Below are positions 1 to 9,856 of a DNA stretch of 64,000 nucleotides, piece after piece. The notes below the pieces were generated by a model. That model did no database searches. It saw nothing but the letters and a program-made list of their open reading frames with translations, and was not told where the DNA came from. Position numbers and translations under genes: made by a program. The stretch is taken from assembly GCF_012524165.2 (NCBI RefSeq), contig NZ_JABACJ020000005.1, positions 164,455-228,454 on the forward strand, read 5' to 3'. Each line of letters begins with the position of its first letter. Positions within the stretch are counted from its first letter, which is position 1. The DNA comes from Faecalicatena faecalis. GTDB lineage: Bacteria > Bacillota > Clostridia > Lachnospirales > Lachnospiraceae.

Positions 1-2
1 AG

Positions 3-1178
3 ATGCCAGGGGAGGAAAACTCTGTGCGGCGGCTTGGCAGTGAAACGAAAGACTACATGGTTCCCCGCAGACTGACCGTACAGACAGAGCAAATCTTAAG
101 GCCGGGAGGCATATTGCTGACCGGGGCTACAGGCTATCTGGGCAGCCATATCTTAAAGAAGCTGCTGGAATATGGAAATGAAGAAATATATTGTTTGATC
201 AGGGGAGAGGAAGAACGCCTGATCAAAGTGTTGAATCTGTACTTCCAGGAAGGTTTCTATGAAAAATATAGAGAACGTCTGCATATAATGACAGGCGAAT
301 TGGCAAAAGAACGGTTCGCTCTGCCCAAAGAACAGTATGAAGAGATGGCGGGCAGAGTCACCCGGGTGTTCCACTGCGCTGCGGATGTCAGACATTATGC
401 AGTGGAAGCCGAGTTATATCATGCGAATGTAGAGGGGACCATGCGGGTCCTGGAGTTTGCAGAGGCCTCAGGGGCAGCGCTGATGCATATGTCCACGATC
501 AGTACTGCCGGAAGTCATCTTCTGGAGAAACCAAAAGAACCCTATACGTTTTCAGAGATGGATCTGGATGTGGGACAGGACTGGCAGGAAAATCCTTATG
601 TGAAGAGTAAGGTGCTCGCTGAAAAGGCGGTGGATGATGCCGTCCAAAAGGGACTTCATGCAAGCATTTTCCGAATCGGAAGGCTTGCGGCCAACTCCTA
701 TAATGGACGGTTCCAGAAAAATCCACAGTCGAACGCCTATTACCGTTTGGTGAAAGGTATCCTGGAATTAGGTGTGCTCTCGGACAGCCTGTATCAACAC
801 AGGATGGAGTTGACTCCGGTCAATGAGGCGGCTGAGGCGGTGGTGCGGCTGAGTGGTTCTGTAGGTGGAGCGTACCATATTTACAGCCCGTACGAGGTTA
901 AAATCGGGAGCCTTGTCAAAGCCTGCAGACCGGTGGAGAGGGTGACAGAGGAAGAATTTGCAAACCGTTTGAAACAGAAAAGCATACAATCAGATTCACC
1001 TTATATTCAAGCATTGGCACAGACCTGGTTCGAGGCAGGAGGCTTACAGCCCATGGTCAGAGTCAGTCAGGAAAAGACGCTGGAGAAGCTGGCGGAATTG
1101 GATTTCTGGTGGAGAGAGCCCAGGCTTGAAAAGCAGAAGCTATGCTTTTTAGAGGAAAGGAGTGAGGATAGGAAATGA
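3..1178 (+). CDS. Thioester reductase domain, 3' end of a probable NRPS (partial)
   Basis: The visible 391 residues form an extended short-chain dehydrogenase of the NRPS/CAR thioester-reductase type. The NAD(P)-binding motif GATGYLG is at about residues 41-47, a Ser/Thr pair is near 164-165, and the YxxxK catalytic pair is Y199/K203. Such domains sit at the C-terminus of nonribosomal peptide synthetases and release the carrier-bound product as an aldehyde or alcohol using NAD(P)H. The first ~35 residues look like an interdomain linker, and no ribosome site is visible before the first ATG. The true gene therefore probably starts upstream of the window with condensation, adenylation and thiolation domains; that is inference. 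Its stop overlaps the next start by 4 nt, so it is translationally coupled to the histidine kinase. Confidence 0.75.
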   Translation: MPGEENSVRRLGSETKDYMVPRRLTVQTEQILRPGGILLTGATGYLGSHILKKLLEYGNEEIYCLIRGEEERLIKVLNLYFQEGFYEKYRERLHIMTGELAKERFALPKEQYEEMAGRVTRVFHCAADVRHYAVEAELYHANVEGTMRVLEFAEASGAALMHMSTISTAGSHLLEKPKEPYTFSEMDLDVGQDWQENPYVKSKVLAEKAVDDAVQKGLHASIFRIGRLAANSYNGRFQKNPQSNAYYRLVKGILELGVLSDSLYQHRMELTPVNEAAEAVVRLSGSVGGAYHIYSPYEVKIGSLVKACRPVERVTEEEFANRLKQKSIQSDSPYIQALAQTWFEAGGLQPMVRVSQEKTLEKLAELDFWWREPRLEKQKLCFLEERSEDRK

Positions 1179-2995
1179 CGATCGTCGGACATATATTAGA
1201 TATTTCAGCCGCAGCACTTGGCTTTTTCATCGTAAGCTGCCTTTTAAAGGGACGGCTTTCCGCTGCCCAGAAATTATACCTGTCCTCAGCGGTATTCCTC
1301 CTTCTGTGGCTTTTAGCGGTCAATGGCATGGACCATATGGACAGTATGGCTGGGCTGCAGGTGCTGGACGCGATCACATGTGCGAGTTCCGCACTGTTGA
1401 TTATGACGATTTTATTGATTTCGCTGGTCTTTACAAAAAATCTGGAAAAGGTCCCCCGGTATTACTGGCTGCTTTATATACTTCCGGGAATCACCACCCT
1501 GATTGTATTTACCAATCCGCTGCATCATTTATTCTACAGAAGATTTTCCATTTATGTTTCGGAGGTGCAGTTCGGACCATTGTTCATTATTTCTGGGCTG
1601 CAGTATTATGTGTATTCCATCCTGGTCATCGTGATTATGATCCGGTTCGGGTGCAGAGCCAGGGTAAAGCGGGTCTGGGGGCAGGTGGGGCTGTTCATCG
1701 GTGGTCTTTTAGTCCCTTTTTGTACAAACCTGCTCGCTACGCTCAGGATTCTGGACCTGCCGATCTTTGCTACGCCGCTGGCTTTTTTGGTAACGATCTT
1801 CTGCCATGGAATCGCAGTATACTATTTGAACTTCCTGAATATCAAACCAGCCGCGCTGGAAAATATGGCCGCGAATGTTGCGGAGGGATATGCGGTCCTA
1901 TCGGCTGACAGTTGTATCATCTACTGCAATGCAGCCTTTGAAGCAATTTTTGGAGAAAAGTATAAAATGAGGACCAACTGCTATTTGAACAGGATCGTGG
2001 AGGATTTGGAGGAACGAAAAAAAGACGTGATCTATAATCTTTTGAACTTTTTCGATGTATGCAAGCAGTCGGTCAATATGATTTCTTATGAGCAGGCGAT
2101 TCTCAGTGAAGATGGGAAGTTCTACTATTCGGTGGAACTGACACCGATCCTTGTTAAGCATAGACTTGCCGGGGTTATGGCGATGTTTCGGGATGTGACC
2201 AAAATCAAGGAAGAGATGCGCAGGAAGCAACAGAATTTAAGCCGTACAATGGAGAGGGAACGTCTGATTTCACTGGGACAGATGATTGGAAGCATCTCAC
2301 ACAACTTAAAGACACCGATCATGGCGATTTCCGGGGATGTGACACTTCTTATAGACCTGGTCCGGGAATATGAGGAAAGCATTGGGGATGAGGAAGTGAC
2401 TGTGGAAGATCATCTGGAGATTGCAAAAGAGATGTCAGGCTGGCTGAACAGAATTGGGGAATGTTGTGAATACATGTCGGACATCATTACGACGGTGAAG
2501 GGAATGGCGGCAAATTTGAGCAATACCTCTGAGGGGGAATTTACAATCGAAGAGGTCCTCAAAAGAGTACAGATGTTCTTAAAGGGCAAGCTGGTGAAGA
2601 ATGGATGCAGGCTCCTTACAGATATGAGGCTTCCCCAGGGGACGATGATCCATGGAGATATCAACAACATGGTGCAGGTAATCAATAATCTGATCGATAA
2701 TGCCTGTGATGCCATGGAGAAAACAGGCGGGGACATTGAACTAAAGGTCTATAGGACCCAGGCGGGAATCTGCATCCAGGTAAAAGATCAGGGACCAGGA
2801 ATTCCCGCGGATGTGAAAGAAAAATTATTCAGGACTATGTGCACGACAAAGGGAACGAAGGGCACGGGGCTGGGACTATACAGTTCAGCAGAAATCATCC
2901 GGGCAAGGTTCGGAGGAAAAATATGGGCTGACGACAATGAGGATGGAGGCACGAGTTTCTTTGTCGAGCTGCCTGCGGAGGATGAGAGGGAATAA
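1175..2995 (+). CDS. 7TM sensor histidine kinase with PAS domain
   Basis: This is a 606-residue membrane sensor kinase. Residues ~1-220 hold about seven hydrophobic segments, resembling the 7TM histidine-kinase sensing module. A PAS-like segment follows (~230-340), then a HisKA dimerisation helix with the phosphoacceptor motif SHNLKTP (His376). The HATPase_c domain has the N box (NNLIDNACD), a G1 box (DQGPGIP) and a G2 box (GTGLGLY). It presumably autophosphorylates on His376 and passes the phosphate to the response regulator encoded 5 bp downstream. The ATGA overlap with the upstream reductase gene places it in the biosynthetic operon, which suggests that it senses the product or a related signal. 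The ligand cannot be read from sequence. Confidence 0.88.
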   Translation: MTIVGHILDISAAALGFFIVSCLLKGRLSAAQKLYLSSAVFLLLWLLAVNGMDHMDSMAGLQVLDAITCASSALLIMTILLISLVFTKNLEKVPRYYWLLYILPGITTLIVFTNPLHHLFYRRFSIYVSEVQFGPLFIISGLQYYVYSILVIVIMIRFGCRARVKRVWGQVGLFIGGLLVPFCTNLLATLRILDLPIFATPLAFLVTIFCHGIAVYYLNFLNIKPAALENMAANVAEGYAVLSADSCIIYCNAAFEAIFGEKYKMRTNCYLNRIVEDLEERKKDVIYNLLNFFDVCKQSVNMISYEQAILSEDGKFYYSVELTPILVKHRLAGVMAMFRDVTKIKEEMRRKQQNLSRTMERERLISLGQMIGSISHNLKTPIMAISGDVTLLIDLVREYEESIGDEEVTVEDHLEIAKEMSGWLNRIGECCEYMSDIITTVKGMAANLSNTSEGEFTIEEVLKRVQMFLKGKLVKNGCRLLTDMRLPQGTMIHGDINNMVQVINNLIDNACDAMEKTGGDIELKVYRTQAGICIQVKDQGPGIPADVKEKLFRTMCTTKGTKGTGLGLYSSAEIIRARFGGKIWADDNEDGGTSFFVELPAEDERE

Positions 2996-3000
2996 AAAAT

Positions 3001-4581
3001 ATGCGGAAGAACAGAGCAGGAAAAGAAAAAAATGGAATTCAGATGTTTATCTTGGATGATGACAGGAATATTCTTGAGGCATTAAGTGCCAATTTTCGTT
3101 CCAAGGGCTACGAGGTGGATACACAGGACAATCCTCTTGAGGCGCTTGTGCAAATGGAGAGGAAGCATTATGATATTTTGATCCTGGACTTTATCATGGC
3201 ACCGATCTGCGGGGATGAGGTGGTCGCAAGGCTCCGTAAATTTGATCAGAGGATCTGTGTGATCATGCTGACCGGACACAAGGAGTTGGCGCCGCCCCTG
3301 AATACAGTCAGAGAACTGGAAATTCAGGGATATTGCGAAAAGAGCAGCCGATATGACCAGTTGGAGCTGCTGGTGGAGAGCAGTGTCAAGAGTATCCGTC
3401 ATATGAATACAATCTACCAGTATCAGGATGGGTTATCCAGCATCCTTTCCTCCATCCCGCATCTTCACCAGATGCTGCCGGTAGAGGAGCTTACACAACA
3501 GGTGCTTGTAGAGTTAAAAAGGCTGACTAGGTCAGCAGATTGTTTCGTTTGGGTAAAACCAGATGAAACACTGACGGATCTGGCTGAGGCCGAGGTGCCT
3601 AAGGATATCTATTGTGGGGCAGGTAGATTCGAGAAGTCTTTTTTAAAATTTGAGCAGGAGGATTATGTGAATGTGATTGAAGCAGTACGCCGCAGCATTC
3701 AGGATCACCGCATCCTATATCAGGAGGCACAAGGACTTTTGGTGGTGCCCCTGTTAGGGAAGAAAGAGGTAATCCTGGGTGTTATGGGGGCTACATTAGA
3801 AAAGGCGCCGGAAGATACGCTTCTGGACCTTCTTCTGGTCTATGCGGAGCAGGTTTCCACGGCGCTTCATAACACACTGCTAAAGATTCTTTTGGATGCC
3901 AACAATAAGCAGCTCACCCGCATGAACAAACGGCTGAGGGACAGCTATATGCAGACCGTAGAGGCCATGCGGCAGCTTGTGGATGCGAAGGATCTTTATA
4001 CGAGGGGCCATTCGGACCGCGTTTCCTTCTATGCAGTGGCACTTGCGAAGACGATTCATGCGGACCGCAGGGTGGTCCACCGTGTCAGGACGGCCGGACT
4101 TCTGCATGATATTGGAAAAATCGGGGTTTCGGATGCCATCTTAAGCAAGCCGGATAAACTGACGGAGGAAGAATTTGCATGCATCAAAAAGCACCCGGCG
4201 ATTGGTGCGAAAATCTTATCCTGTATGGACATGTTCTGTGCGGTAGGAGGAATCGTGTGTGCACATCACGAACGGTATGACGGGACGGGATACCCCAATG
4301 GGCTGAAAGGGGAGGAGATTCCTCTGGAAGCGAGAATGATCACGATTGCGGATTCCTTTGATGCGATGATGTCGGACAGACATTACCGGAAAAAGCTTTC
4401 TTTTGAGAAAGCAGTCAGTCAGCTCAAGGAAGGCAAAGGCAGCCAGTTCGATGCGCAGCTTGTGGAAGAATTCCTGAAAGTGCTGGAAAATTATGATGCG
4501 ATCGTTGCGGAACTACAGTGGACTTATGAGGAAAATCAAAGAGGTAGATATGGAAATTATGGAACAGAAGAGTATATATAG
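3001..4581 (+). CDS. Response regulator with HD-GYP output domain
   Basis: This 526-residue protein begins with a receiver domain (acidic pair D20-D21, likely phosphoacceptor D63, TGH near 100). A middle region (~150-300) of GAF-like size and composition leads into a complete HD-GYP domain. The domain has HDIGK near residue 369, HHERYDG near 425 and GTGYPNG near 430, then the conserved DSFDAM segment. HD-GYP domains hydrolyse cyclic di-GMP, or related cyclic dinucleotides, at a bi- or trinuclear metal site, and all listed ligand motifs are intact. It is the natural partner of the adjacent histidine kinase. The 3' end overlaps the start of the AMP-ligase gene, so signalling and biosynthesis genes share one transcript. 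Confidence 0.88.
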   Translation: MRKNRAGKEKNGIQMFILDDDRNILEALSANFRSKGYEVDTQDNPLEALVQMERKHYDILILDFIMAPICGDEVVARLRKFDQRICVIMLTGHKELAPPLNTVRELEIQGYCEKSSRYDQLELLVESSVKSIRHMNTIYQYQDGLSSILSSIPHLHQMLPVEELTQQVLVELKRLTRSADCFVWVKPDETLTDLAEAEVPKDIYCGAGRFEKSFLKFEQEDYVNVIEAVRRSIQDHRILYQEAQGLLVVPLLGKKEVILGVMGATLEKAPEDTLLDLLLVYAEQVSTALHNTLLKILLDANNKQLTRMNKRLRDSYMQTVEAMRQLVDAKDLYTRGHSDRVSFYAVALAKTIHADRRVVHRVRTAGLLHDIGKIGVSDAILSKPDKLTEEEFACIKKHPAIGAKILSCMDMFCAVGGIVCAHHERYDGTGYPNGLKGEEIPLEARMITIADSFDAMMSDRHYRKKLSFEKAVSQLKEGKGSQFDAQLVEEFLKVLENYDAIVAELQWTYEENQRGRYGNYGTEEYI

Positions 4582-6190
4582 GAATGTGACGATTTATCAC
4601 ACTCTGCCGGAATGCCTGCTCGCAGTGGGGAATCTGTACGCAGAGAAGCCGGCAATTACAATGTTTGGAAGAGATAGAAAAGAGCAAAGTGTGACCTACA
4701 AGGAGTTCGTGAAGGATGTCCAGGGAGCTGCTTTTATGATGGAGCAGAGAAATATGAGCGGCAGGCATATCGCCCTTGTGGGAGAAAACTCTTATGAATG
4801 GATCGTTGCGTTCTGTGCGGCCGGATGCATTGGCTCCGTGTCCGTTCCAATCGACGTGGAGCACCCGGAGGAGGAAATCGTCAATCTTGCAGAGTTTGCG
4901 GATGCCACTTTCACGATTGTTCAAAAGGAATTTCTGCCGGCCTTTGAAGGATGGCAGAAGGAAATGGTCATTCAGATGGAAACGACCTTTGCCGAGATGA
5001 TTCAGAAAGGGCGAGAAGCGATTCAGACGAAGGGGATAGAAGAGTTCGAATTTGGTAAGAAGGTAGAGCAGGATACACCTCTTGCAATCGTTTATACGTC
5101 AGGTACGACCAGTGTTTCCAAGGCGGTGGTCTTAAGCCATTATAATCTGATGTATGATGCGTGCTGCTGTCAGGCATCCGTGAAACTGGAGGACCGGATG
5201 TTCAACCCGCTTCCTTTGTATCACACCTATTCCCTGGGCTGCGGAGTGTTGAACATCCTGGCTCATGGACAGAACATCTGTATCAATGGGAATTTAAAGA
5301 CGCTGTTTCGGGATATTAAATTATACAGCCCCAGCATTATGATGGCGGTCCCACTTGTACTTGAGAACCTGTTAAAGGAAATTCATCGTGTACAGGAGAA
5401 AATGGGAATCCGCGGGCAGGTCGAGCAGGCCGTGGAGAAATATAGAAAAGGCCTGTTTATGAAAAAGCCTGTTCTTTTGAATGGAATGAGTGAGATTCTG
5501 GGTGAAAATCTGAGGACGATCTGCTGCGGCGGGGCGCATTTGAACGAAAAGATAGCTGAAGAATTTTTTGCCTATGGAATTGATCTGCTTCAGGGCTACG
5601 GAATTACAGAGTGCAGTCCACTGATCAGCAACAGCATACGGGGACAAAATAGAATCAACTCTGTAGGCCAATTGCTTCCGGGAATCGAGATGAAGATCGC
5701 GGATGGTGAAATCCTGGTGAAAGGGCCAAATGTATTCAAGGAGTACTATAAAAATCCAGTCGTGACAGAGGAGAGCTTTACGGATGGATGGTTCCACACC
5801 GGTGATATCGGATATTTGGACAGAAAGGGATTTTTGTATATCTGCGGACGCAAAAAGAACCTGATTGTATTCAATAATGGGAAGAAGGTAGTGCCGGAGG
5901 AGTTAGAGGCATACATTCATCAGATTCCACTGGTCAAGGAAGTCATGGTGTATGGTGCAAGCACTGGGAATGCGTTGGATGAGGTGAAGTTGTCAGCCTT
6001 GATCTGTGTGGACACAGACCAGACAGAGGAAACGGATAATTATAAGATATTAGAGACAATCCAGGAGGAAATCCAAGAGCTGAACATGAGACTCCCTATT
6101 TATAAGAGAATTCAGTCCGTAAAGCTGTCAGAATCCGAGTTTCAAAAGACATCTATGCAGAAGATACAGAGAAGGAAGGTAAACGTATGA
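4550..6190 (+). CDS. AMP-dependent acyl/fatty-acid ligase (ANL superfamily)
   Basis: This 546-residue adenylate-forming enzyme has an A3/P-loop motif YTSGTTSVSKA near residue 182, A5 GYGITE near 350 and A7 TGDIGYLD near 417. The C-terminal lysine is in FQKTSMQKIQR. It should activate a carboxylic acid as acyl-AMP. Because the next gene is a free-standing carrier protein, acyl-ACP loading is likelier than CoA ligation. ATG 4550 is chosen because AGAGG lies 5 nt upstream; an upstream in-frame ATG at 4493 lies deep inside the preceding gene. The P-loop lacks the usual Gly-x-Pro-Lys-Gly spelling but keeps its lysine. Substrate specificity is not predictable here; a fatty acid to cap a peptide is the inferred role. 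Confidence 0.85.
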   Translation: MEIMEQKSIYRNVTIYHTLPECLLAVGNLYAEKPAITMFGRDRKEQSVTYKEFVKDVQGAAFMMEQRNMSGRHIALVGENSYEWIVAFCAAGCIGSVSVPIDVEHPEEEIVNLAEFADATFTIVQKEFLPAFEGWQKEMVIQMETTFAEMIQKGREAIQTKGIEEFEFGKKVEQDTPLAIVYTSGTTSVSKAVVLSHYNLMYDACCCQASVKLEDRMFNPLPLYHTYSLGCGVLNILAHGQNICINGNLKTLFRDIKLYSPSIMMAVPLVLENLLKEIHRVQEKMGIRGQVEQAVEKYRKGLFMKKPVLLNGMSEILGENLRTICCGGAHLNEKIAEEFFAYGIDLLQGYGITECSPLISNSIRGQNRINSVGQLLPGIEMKIADGEILVKGPNVFKEYYKNPVVTEESFTDGWFHTGDIGYLDRKGFLYICGRKKNLIVFNNGKKVVPEELEAYIHQIPLVKEVMVYGASTGNALDEVKLSALICVDTDQTEETDNYKILETIQEEIQELNMRLPIYKRIQSVKLSESEFQKTSMQKIQRRKVNV

Positions 6191-6429
6191 CAGAAGAAGC
6201 ATTATTTGGCATTGTTGAGGAAATCGTAAGAGAGGTGACAGGGGTAGCATGTTTGACGATGGATACGGAGTTCGTAAATGACCTGGCTTTCAATTCCATG
6301 GATGTGGCAAATCTGATTTCTGCTTTTGAGGAAAAATTCGATGTGGACATTCCGATGAAGGATGTCCGTAATCTGATGCAGGTCAGAGATGTCATTCAAT
6401 ATATGAAAAAAATGGAGACATTAAATTAG
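6187..6429 (+). CDS. Acyl carrier protein (free-standing)
   Basis: This 80-residue acidic helical protein matches an acyl or peptidyl carrier protein in length and pattern. The phosphopantetheine attachment serine is Ser37 in the motif LAFNSMD, a variant of the usual D-S-L/M. The gene overlaps the AMP-ligase stop by 4 nt (ATGA), so the two are translationally coupled and probably work as an acyl-loading pair. No phosphopantetheinyl transferase gene is visible within the window; one may lie upstream or elsewhere. It is the last gene before the strong ilvN promoter. Confidence 0.88.
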   Translation: MTEEALFGIVEEIVREVTGVACLTMDTEFVNDLAFNSMDVANLISAFEEKFDVDIPMKDVRNLMQVRDVIQYMKKMETLN

Positions 6430-6449
6430 GAATAATTTTTGAAAAGCTC

Positions 6450-6478
6450 TTGACAAAGAAATAGGAACTTGGTATGAT
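6450..6478 (+). promoter_or_regulatory. Sigma-A-type promoter for ilvN
   Basis: TTGACA (6450-6455), a 17-bp spacer and TATGAT (6473-6478) form a near-consensus promoter about 60 bp before ilvN. It separates branched-chain amino acid synthesis from the upstream biosynthetic locus. Confidence 0.85.
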
Positions 6479-6480
6479 TA

Positions 6481-6504
6481 AAAAACAGAACGCACTCTGT
6501 TTTT
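6481..6504 (+). repeat. Inverted repeat at the ilvN transcription start
   Basis: A 9-bp perfect inverted repeat (AAAAACAGA / TCTGTTTTT, 6-nt spacer) begins 3 bp after the -10 box and therefore spans the expected +1. It could be an operator, a 5' leader hairpin, or a terminator for the upstream operon, since it ends in a T run. The sequence alone does not decide. Confidence 0.55.
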
Positions 6505-6538
6505 ACAATTCTGATTGTATAAGAAAGTAGGGAAGCAT

Positions 6539-7039
6539 ATGAGAAGACAGGTATATTCATTACTGGTCGACAATAATCCTGGTGTACTCAGCCGGATCGC
6601 CGGGCTTTTCAGCCGGAGAGGATACAGTATTGACAGTATCACGGCGGGGATGACTGCAGATCCAAGATTTACAAGGATTACAGTTGTAGCCAGCGGAGAT
6701 GAGCTGATTTTATCCCAGATCGAGAAGCAGGTCCGTAAGCTGGAGGATGTGATCGAGATCAAGGTATTGAAGGATGGCGAGTCCGTTTACAGAGAACTGA
6801 TTATGGTGAAGATTCGCGCGAATGCGGCTCAGCGCCCAGAGGTCATCTCGATAGCAGATATTTTCCGGGCGAAGATCGTCGATGTTGAGAAAGAGTCTAT
6901 GATCATTGAGCTGACAGGGAATCAGTCCAAGCTGGAAGCATTTTTAAATCTACTGGACGGTTATGAGATACTGGAATTGGCAAGGACCGGAATTACAGGT
7001 CTTGCAAGAGGCATTGAGGGTGTGACCTTTATTGATTAA
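6539..7039 (+). CDS. ilvN: Acetolactate synthase small (regulatory) subunit
   Basis: This 166-residue protein has an N-terminal ACT domain (residues ~4-75, including NNPGVLSRIAGLFSRRGY) and the conserved C-terminal extension of acetolactate synthase small subunits. It binds valine or other end products and controls the catalytic subunit that makes 2-acetolactate, or acetohydroxybutyrate, for valine, leucine and isoleucine. ATG 6539 is chosen because AGGGAAG lies just upstream; the in-frame TTG at 6515 has no ribosome site. No catalytic ilvB gene is adjacent, so the large subunit must be encoded elsewhere. It is followed by ilvC, the next enzyme in the pathway. Confidence 0.93.
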   Translation: MRRQVYSLLVDNNPGVLSRIAGLFSRRGYSIDSITAGMTADPRFTRITVVASGDELILSQIEKQVRKLEDVIEIKVLKDGESVYRELIMVKIRANAAQRPEVISIADIFRAKIVDVEKESMIIELTGNQSKLEAFLNLLDGYEILELARTGITGLARGIEGVTFID

Positions 7040-7194
7040 GGCCTTGTATGGAATATGCAGGCCGTCGTAAGAGAAAAGGCCAAGGTATCAGGTTACATAC
7101 AGAAGCTAGAGGCGAAGAGCCTTTAACTCATAAATCTATTGGACATAGATGTTCAATAAAAAAGCAATGTATCATCTGTGTGGACAACAGATGA

Positions 7195-8238
<1,044 letters not shown>

Positions 8239-8267
8239 AGCAAGACTACCATAAATTGATTATTAGG

Positions 8268-8304
8268 ACCCCGGCGTCTGCAGATGAGCAGATGTTGGGG
8301 TTTT
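8268..8304 (+). terminator. Rho-independent terminator after ilvC
   Basis: A GC-rich imperfect stem (ACCCCGGCGTCTGC paired with GCAGATGTTGGGGT) is followed by TTTT. It lies 30 bp after the ilvC stop. Confidence 0.85.
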
Positions 8305-8418
8305 AATTACTTGTCTGTATGTCAGATTTTAATGTTGAGCGAAGCATCATTGCAGAGCATAGTACGTGACCATCTCAGAGACAGCGGGGATGTAGGTGGT
8401 AGAAAGGAGAGGGTGAAG

Positions 8419-9774
8419 GTGGCAGAAAAGAATGATTTCAGCCAGGGAAGCATTTCCAGGAATATCATAGGGCTGGCACTTCCGATGACACTGGCACAGT
8501 TGATCAATGTATTGTACAGCATCGTAGACAGAATTTATATTGGACATATCCCCCATACATCTGCCCAGGCATTGACCGGAATTGGACTGACCCTGCCGAT
8601 CATCACGGTCATCATGGCATTTGCAAATCTGTTCGGCATGGGAGGAGCACCGCTGTGTTCTATAGCCAGGGGAGGACATGAGGAGGAGAAGGCAAAAAAG
8701 GTCATGGGGAATTCCTTTTCCATGCTGCTCTTATCGGGAGCGGTCCTGATAGTTTTGTGCCTTGCGTTTAAAAAGCCGCTGCTGTATTTGTTCGGAGCGA
8801 GTGATGTTACATTTCCTTATGCAGATGCTTACATCACCATTTATCTGTGCGGTACTCTTTTTGTCATGATCAGTCTGGGGATGAACAATTTTATCAATGC
8901 CCAGGGGTTCGGGAAGATGGGGATGCTGACTGTAATCTTAGGTGCGGTCACAAACATTGTGCTGGACCCGGTCCTCATTTTCGTGTTCCATATGGGAGTC
9001 CAGGGAGCGGCAATCGCGACTGTCATATCCCAGGGACTTTCCGCTTTCTGGGTCTTAAAATTTCTGACCGGGAAAAAAGCAATCCTGACTTTGGACCGCG
9101 GCTCTATGAAGCTGGATAAAAAGCTGGTCAAGGAAATCACAGCCCTTGGAACCTCTGGTTTTGTGATGTCCGTGACAAATGGAGCAGTTCAGATCGTATG
9201 TAATGCGACCCTGTTTCGTTATGGCGGCGATTTGTATGTAGGAATCATGACCGTAATCAATTCCGTGCGCGAGATCATCACGATGCCCGTAACAGGACTG
9301 ACTTCCGGCGCTCAGCCTGTAATCGGTTATAACTATGGCGCTGGCTGCTATGATCGTGTAAAAAAAGCAATCAAGTTCATGTCAGCAAGCTGTATCATAT
9401 TCACCTTCCTGATGTGGGCTGTATTATTCTTTGAGCCTGCCTTCTTCCTGGGCCTGTTCACCAGCGAGCCTAAATTGATCGAGGCCGGTGTTCCCGCCAT
9501 GAGGATTTACTTCTGCGGCATTTTCCTGATGGCCCTCCAGTTCTCCGGGCAGTCTACATACGTGGCATTGAACAGAGCAAAACAGGCAGTGTTCTTTTCA
9601 CTTTTCAGAAAAGTAATCATTGTTATCCCTCTGACCCTTATATTCCCCCTGATCGGAGGTCTTGGAACATCCGGCGTCTTCTGGGCAGAGCCAGTTTCAA
9701 ATGCCATCGGAGGAACAGCAAGCTTCGTAACAATGCTGATCACCGTCTGGCCCACGCTTCAAGAAAAAAACTAG
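8419..9774 (+). CDS. MATE-family multidrug/cation efflux transporter
   Basis: This 451-residue integral membrane protein has about 12 hydrophobic segments and typical MATE sequence, such as RNIIGLALPMTLAQLINVLY near the N-terminus and GAQPVIGYNYGAG around the second half. It would exchange Na+ or H+ for organic cations at the cytoplasmic membrane. The GTG at 8419 is preferred because AAAGGAGA ends about 8 nt upstream; in-frame starts further upstream run into the ilvC terminator and would give an unrelated 45-residue extension. The substrate is unknown. It stands between two terminated units and has no obvious operon partner. Confidence 0.9.
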   Translation: MAEKNDFSQGSISRNIIGLALPMTLAQLINVLYSIVDRIYIGHIPHTSAQALTGIGLTLPIITVIMAFANLFGMGGAPLCSIARGGHEEEKAKKVMGNSFSMLLLSGAVLIVLCLAFKKPLLYLFGASDVTFPYADAYITIYLCGTLFVMISLGMNNFINAQGFGKMGMLTVILGAVTNIVLDPVLIFVFHMGVQGAAIATVISQGLSAFWVLKFLTGKKAILTLDRGSMKLDKKLVKEITALGTSGFVMSVTNGAVQIVCNATLFRYGGDLYVGIMTVINSVREIITMPVTGLTSGAQPVIGYNYGAGCYDRVKKAIKFMSASCIIFTFLMWAVLFFEPAFFLGLFTSEPKLIEAGVPAMRIYFCGIFLMALQFSGQSTYVALNRAKQAVFFSLFRKVIIVIPLTLIFPLIGGLGTSGVFWAEPVSNAIGGTASFVTMLITVWPTLQEKN

Positions 9775-9856
9775 CCGAAGATGCATGACTGTGGTAAAAT
9801 GTAATTAACAGTTAACAGGACGTGATTTTGCCCATTTCCAGAAAGGAGCCAGCAGC

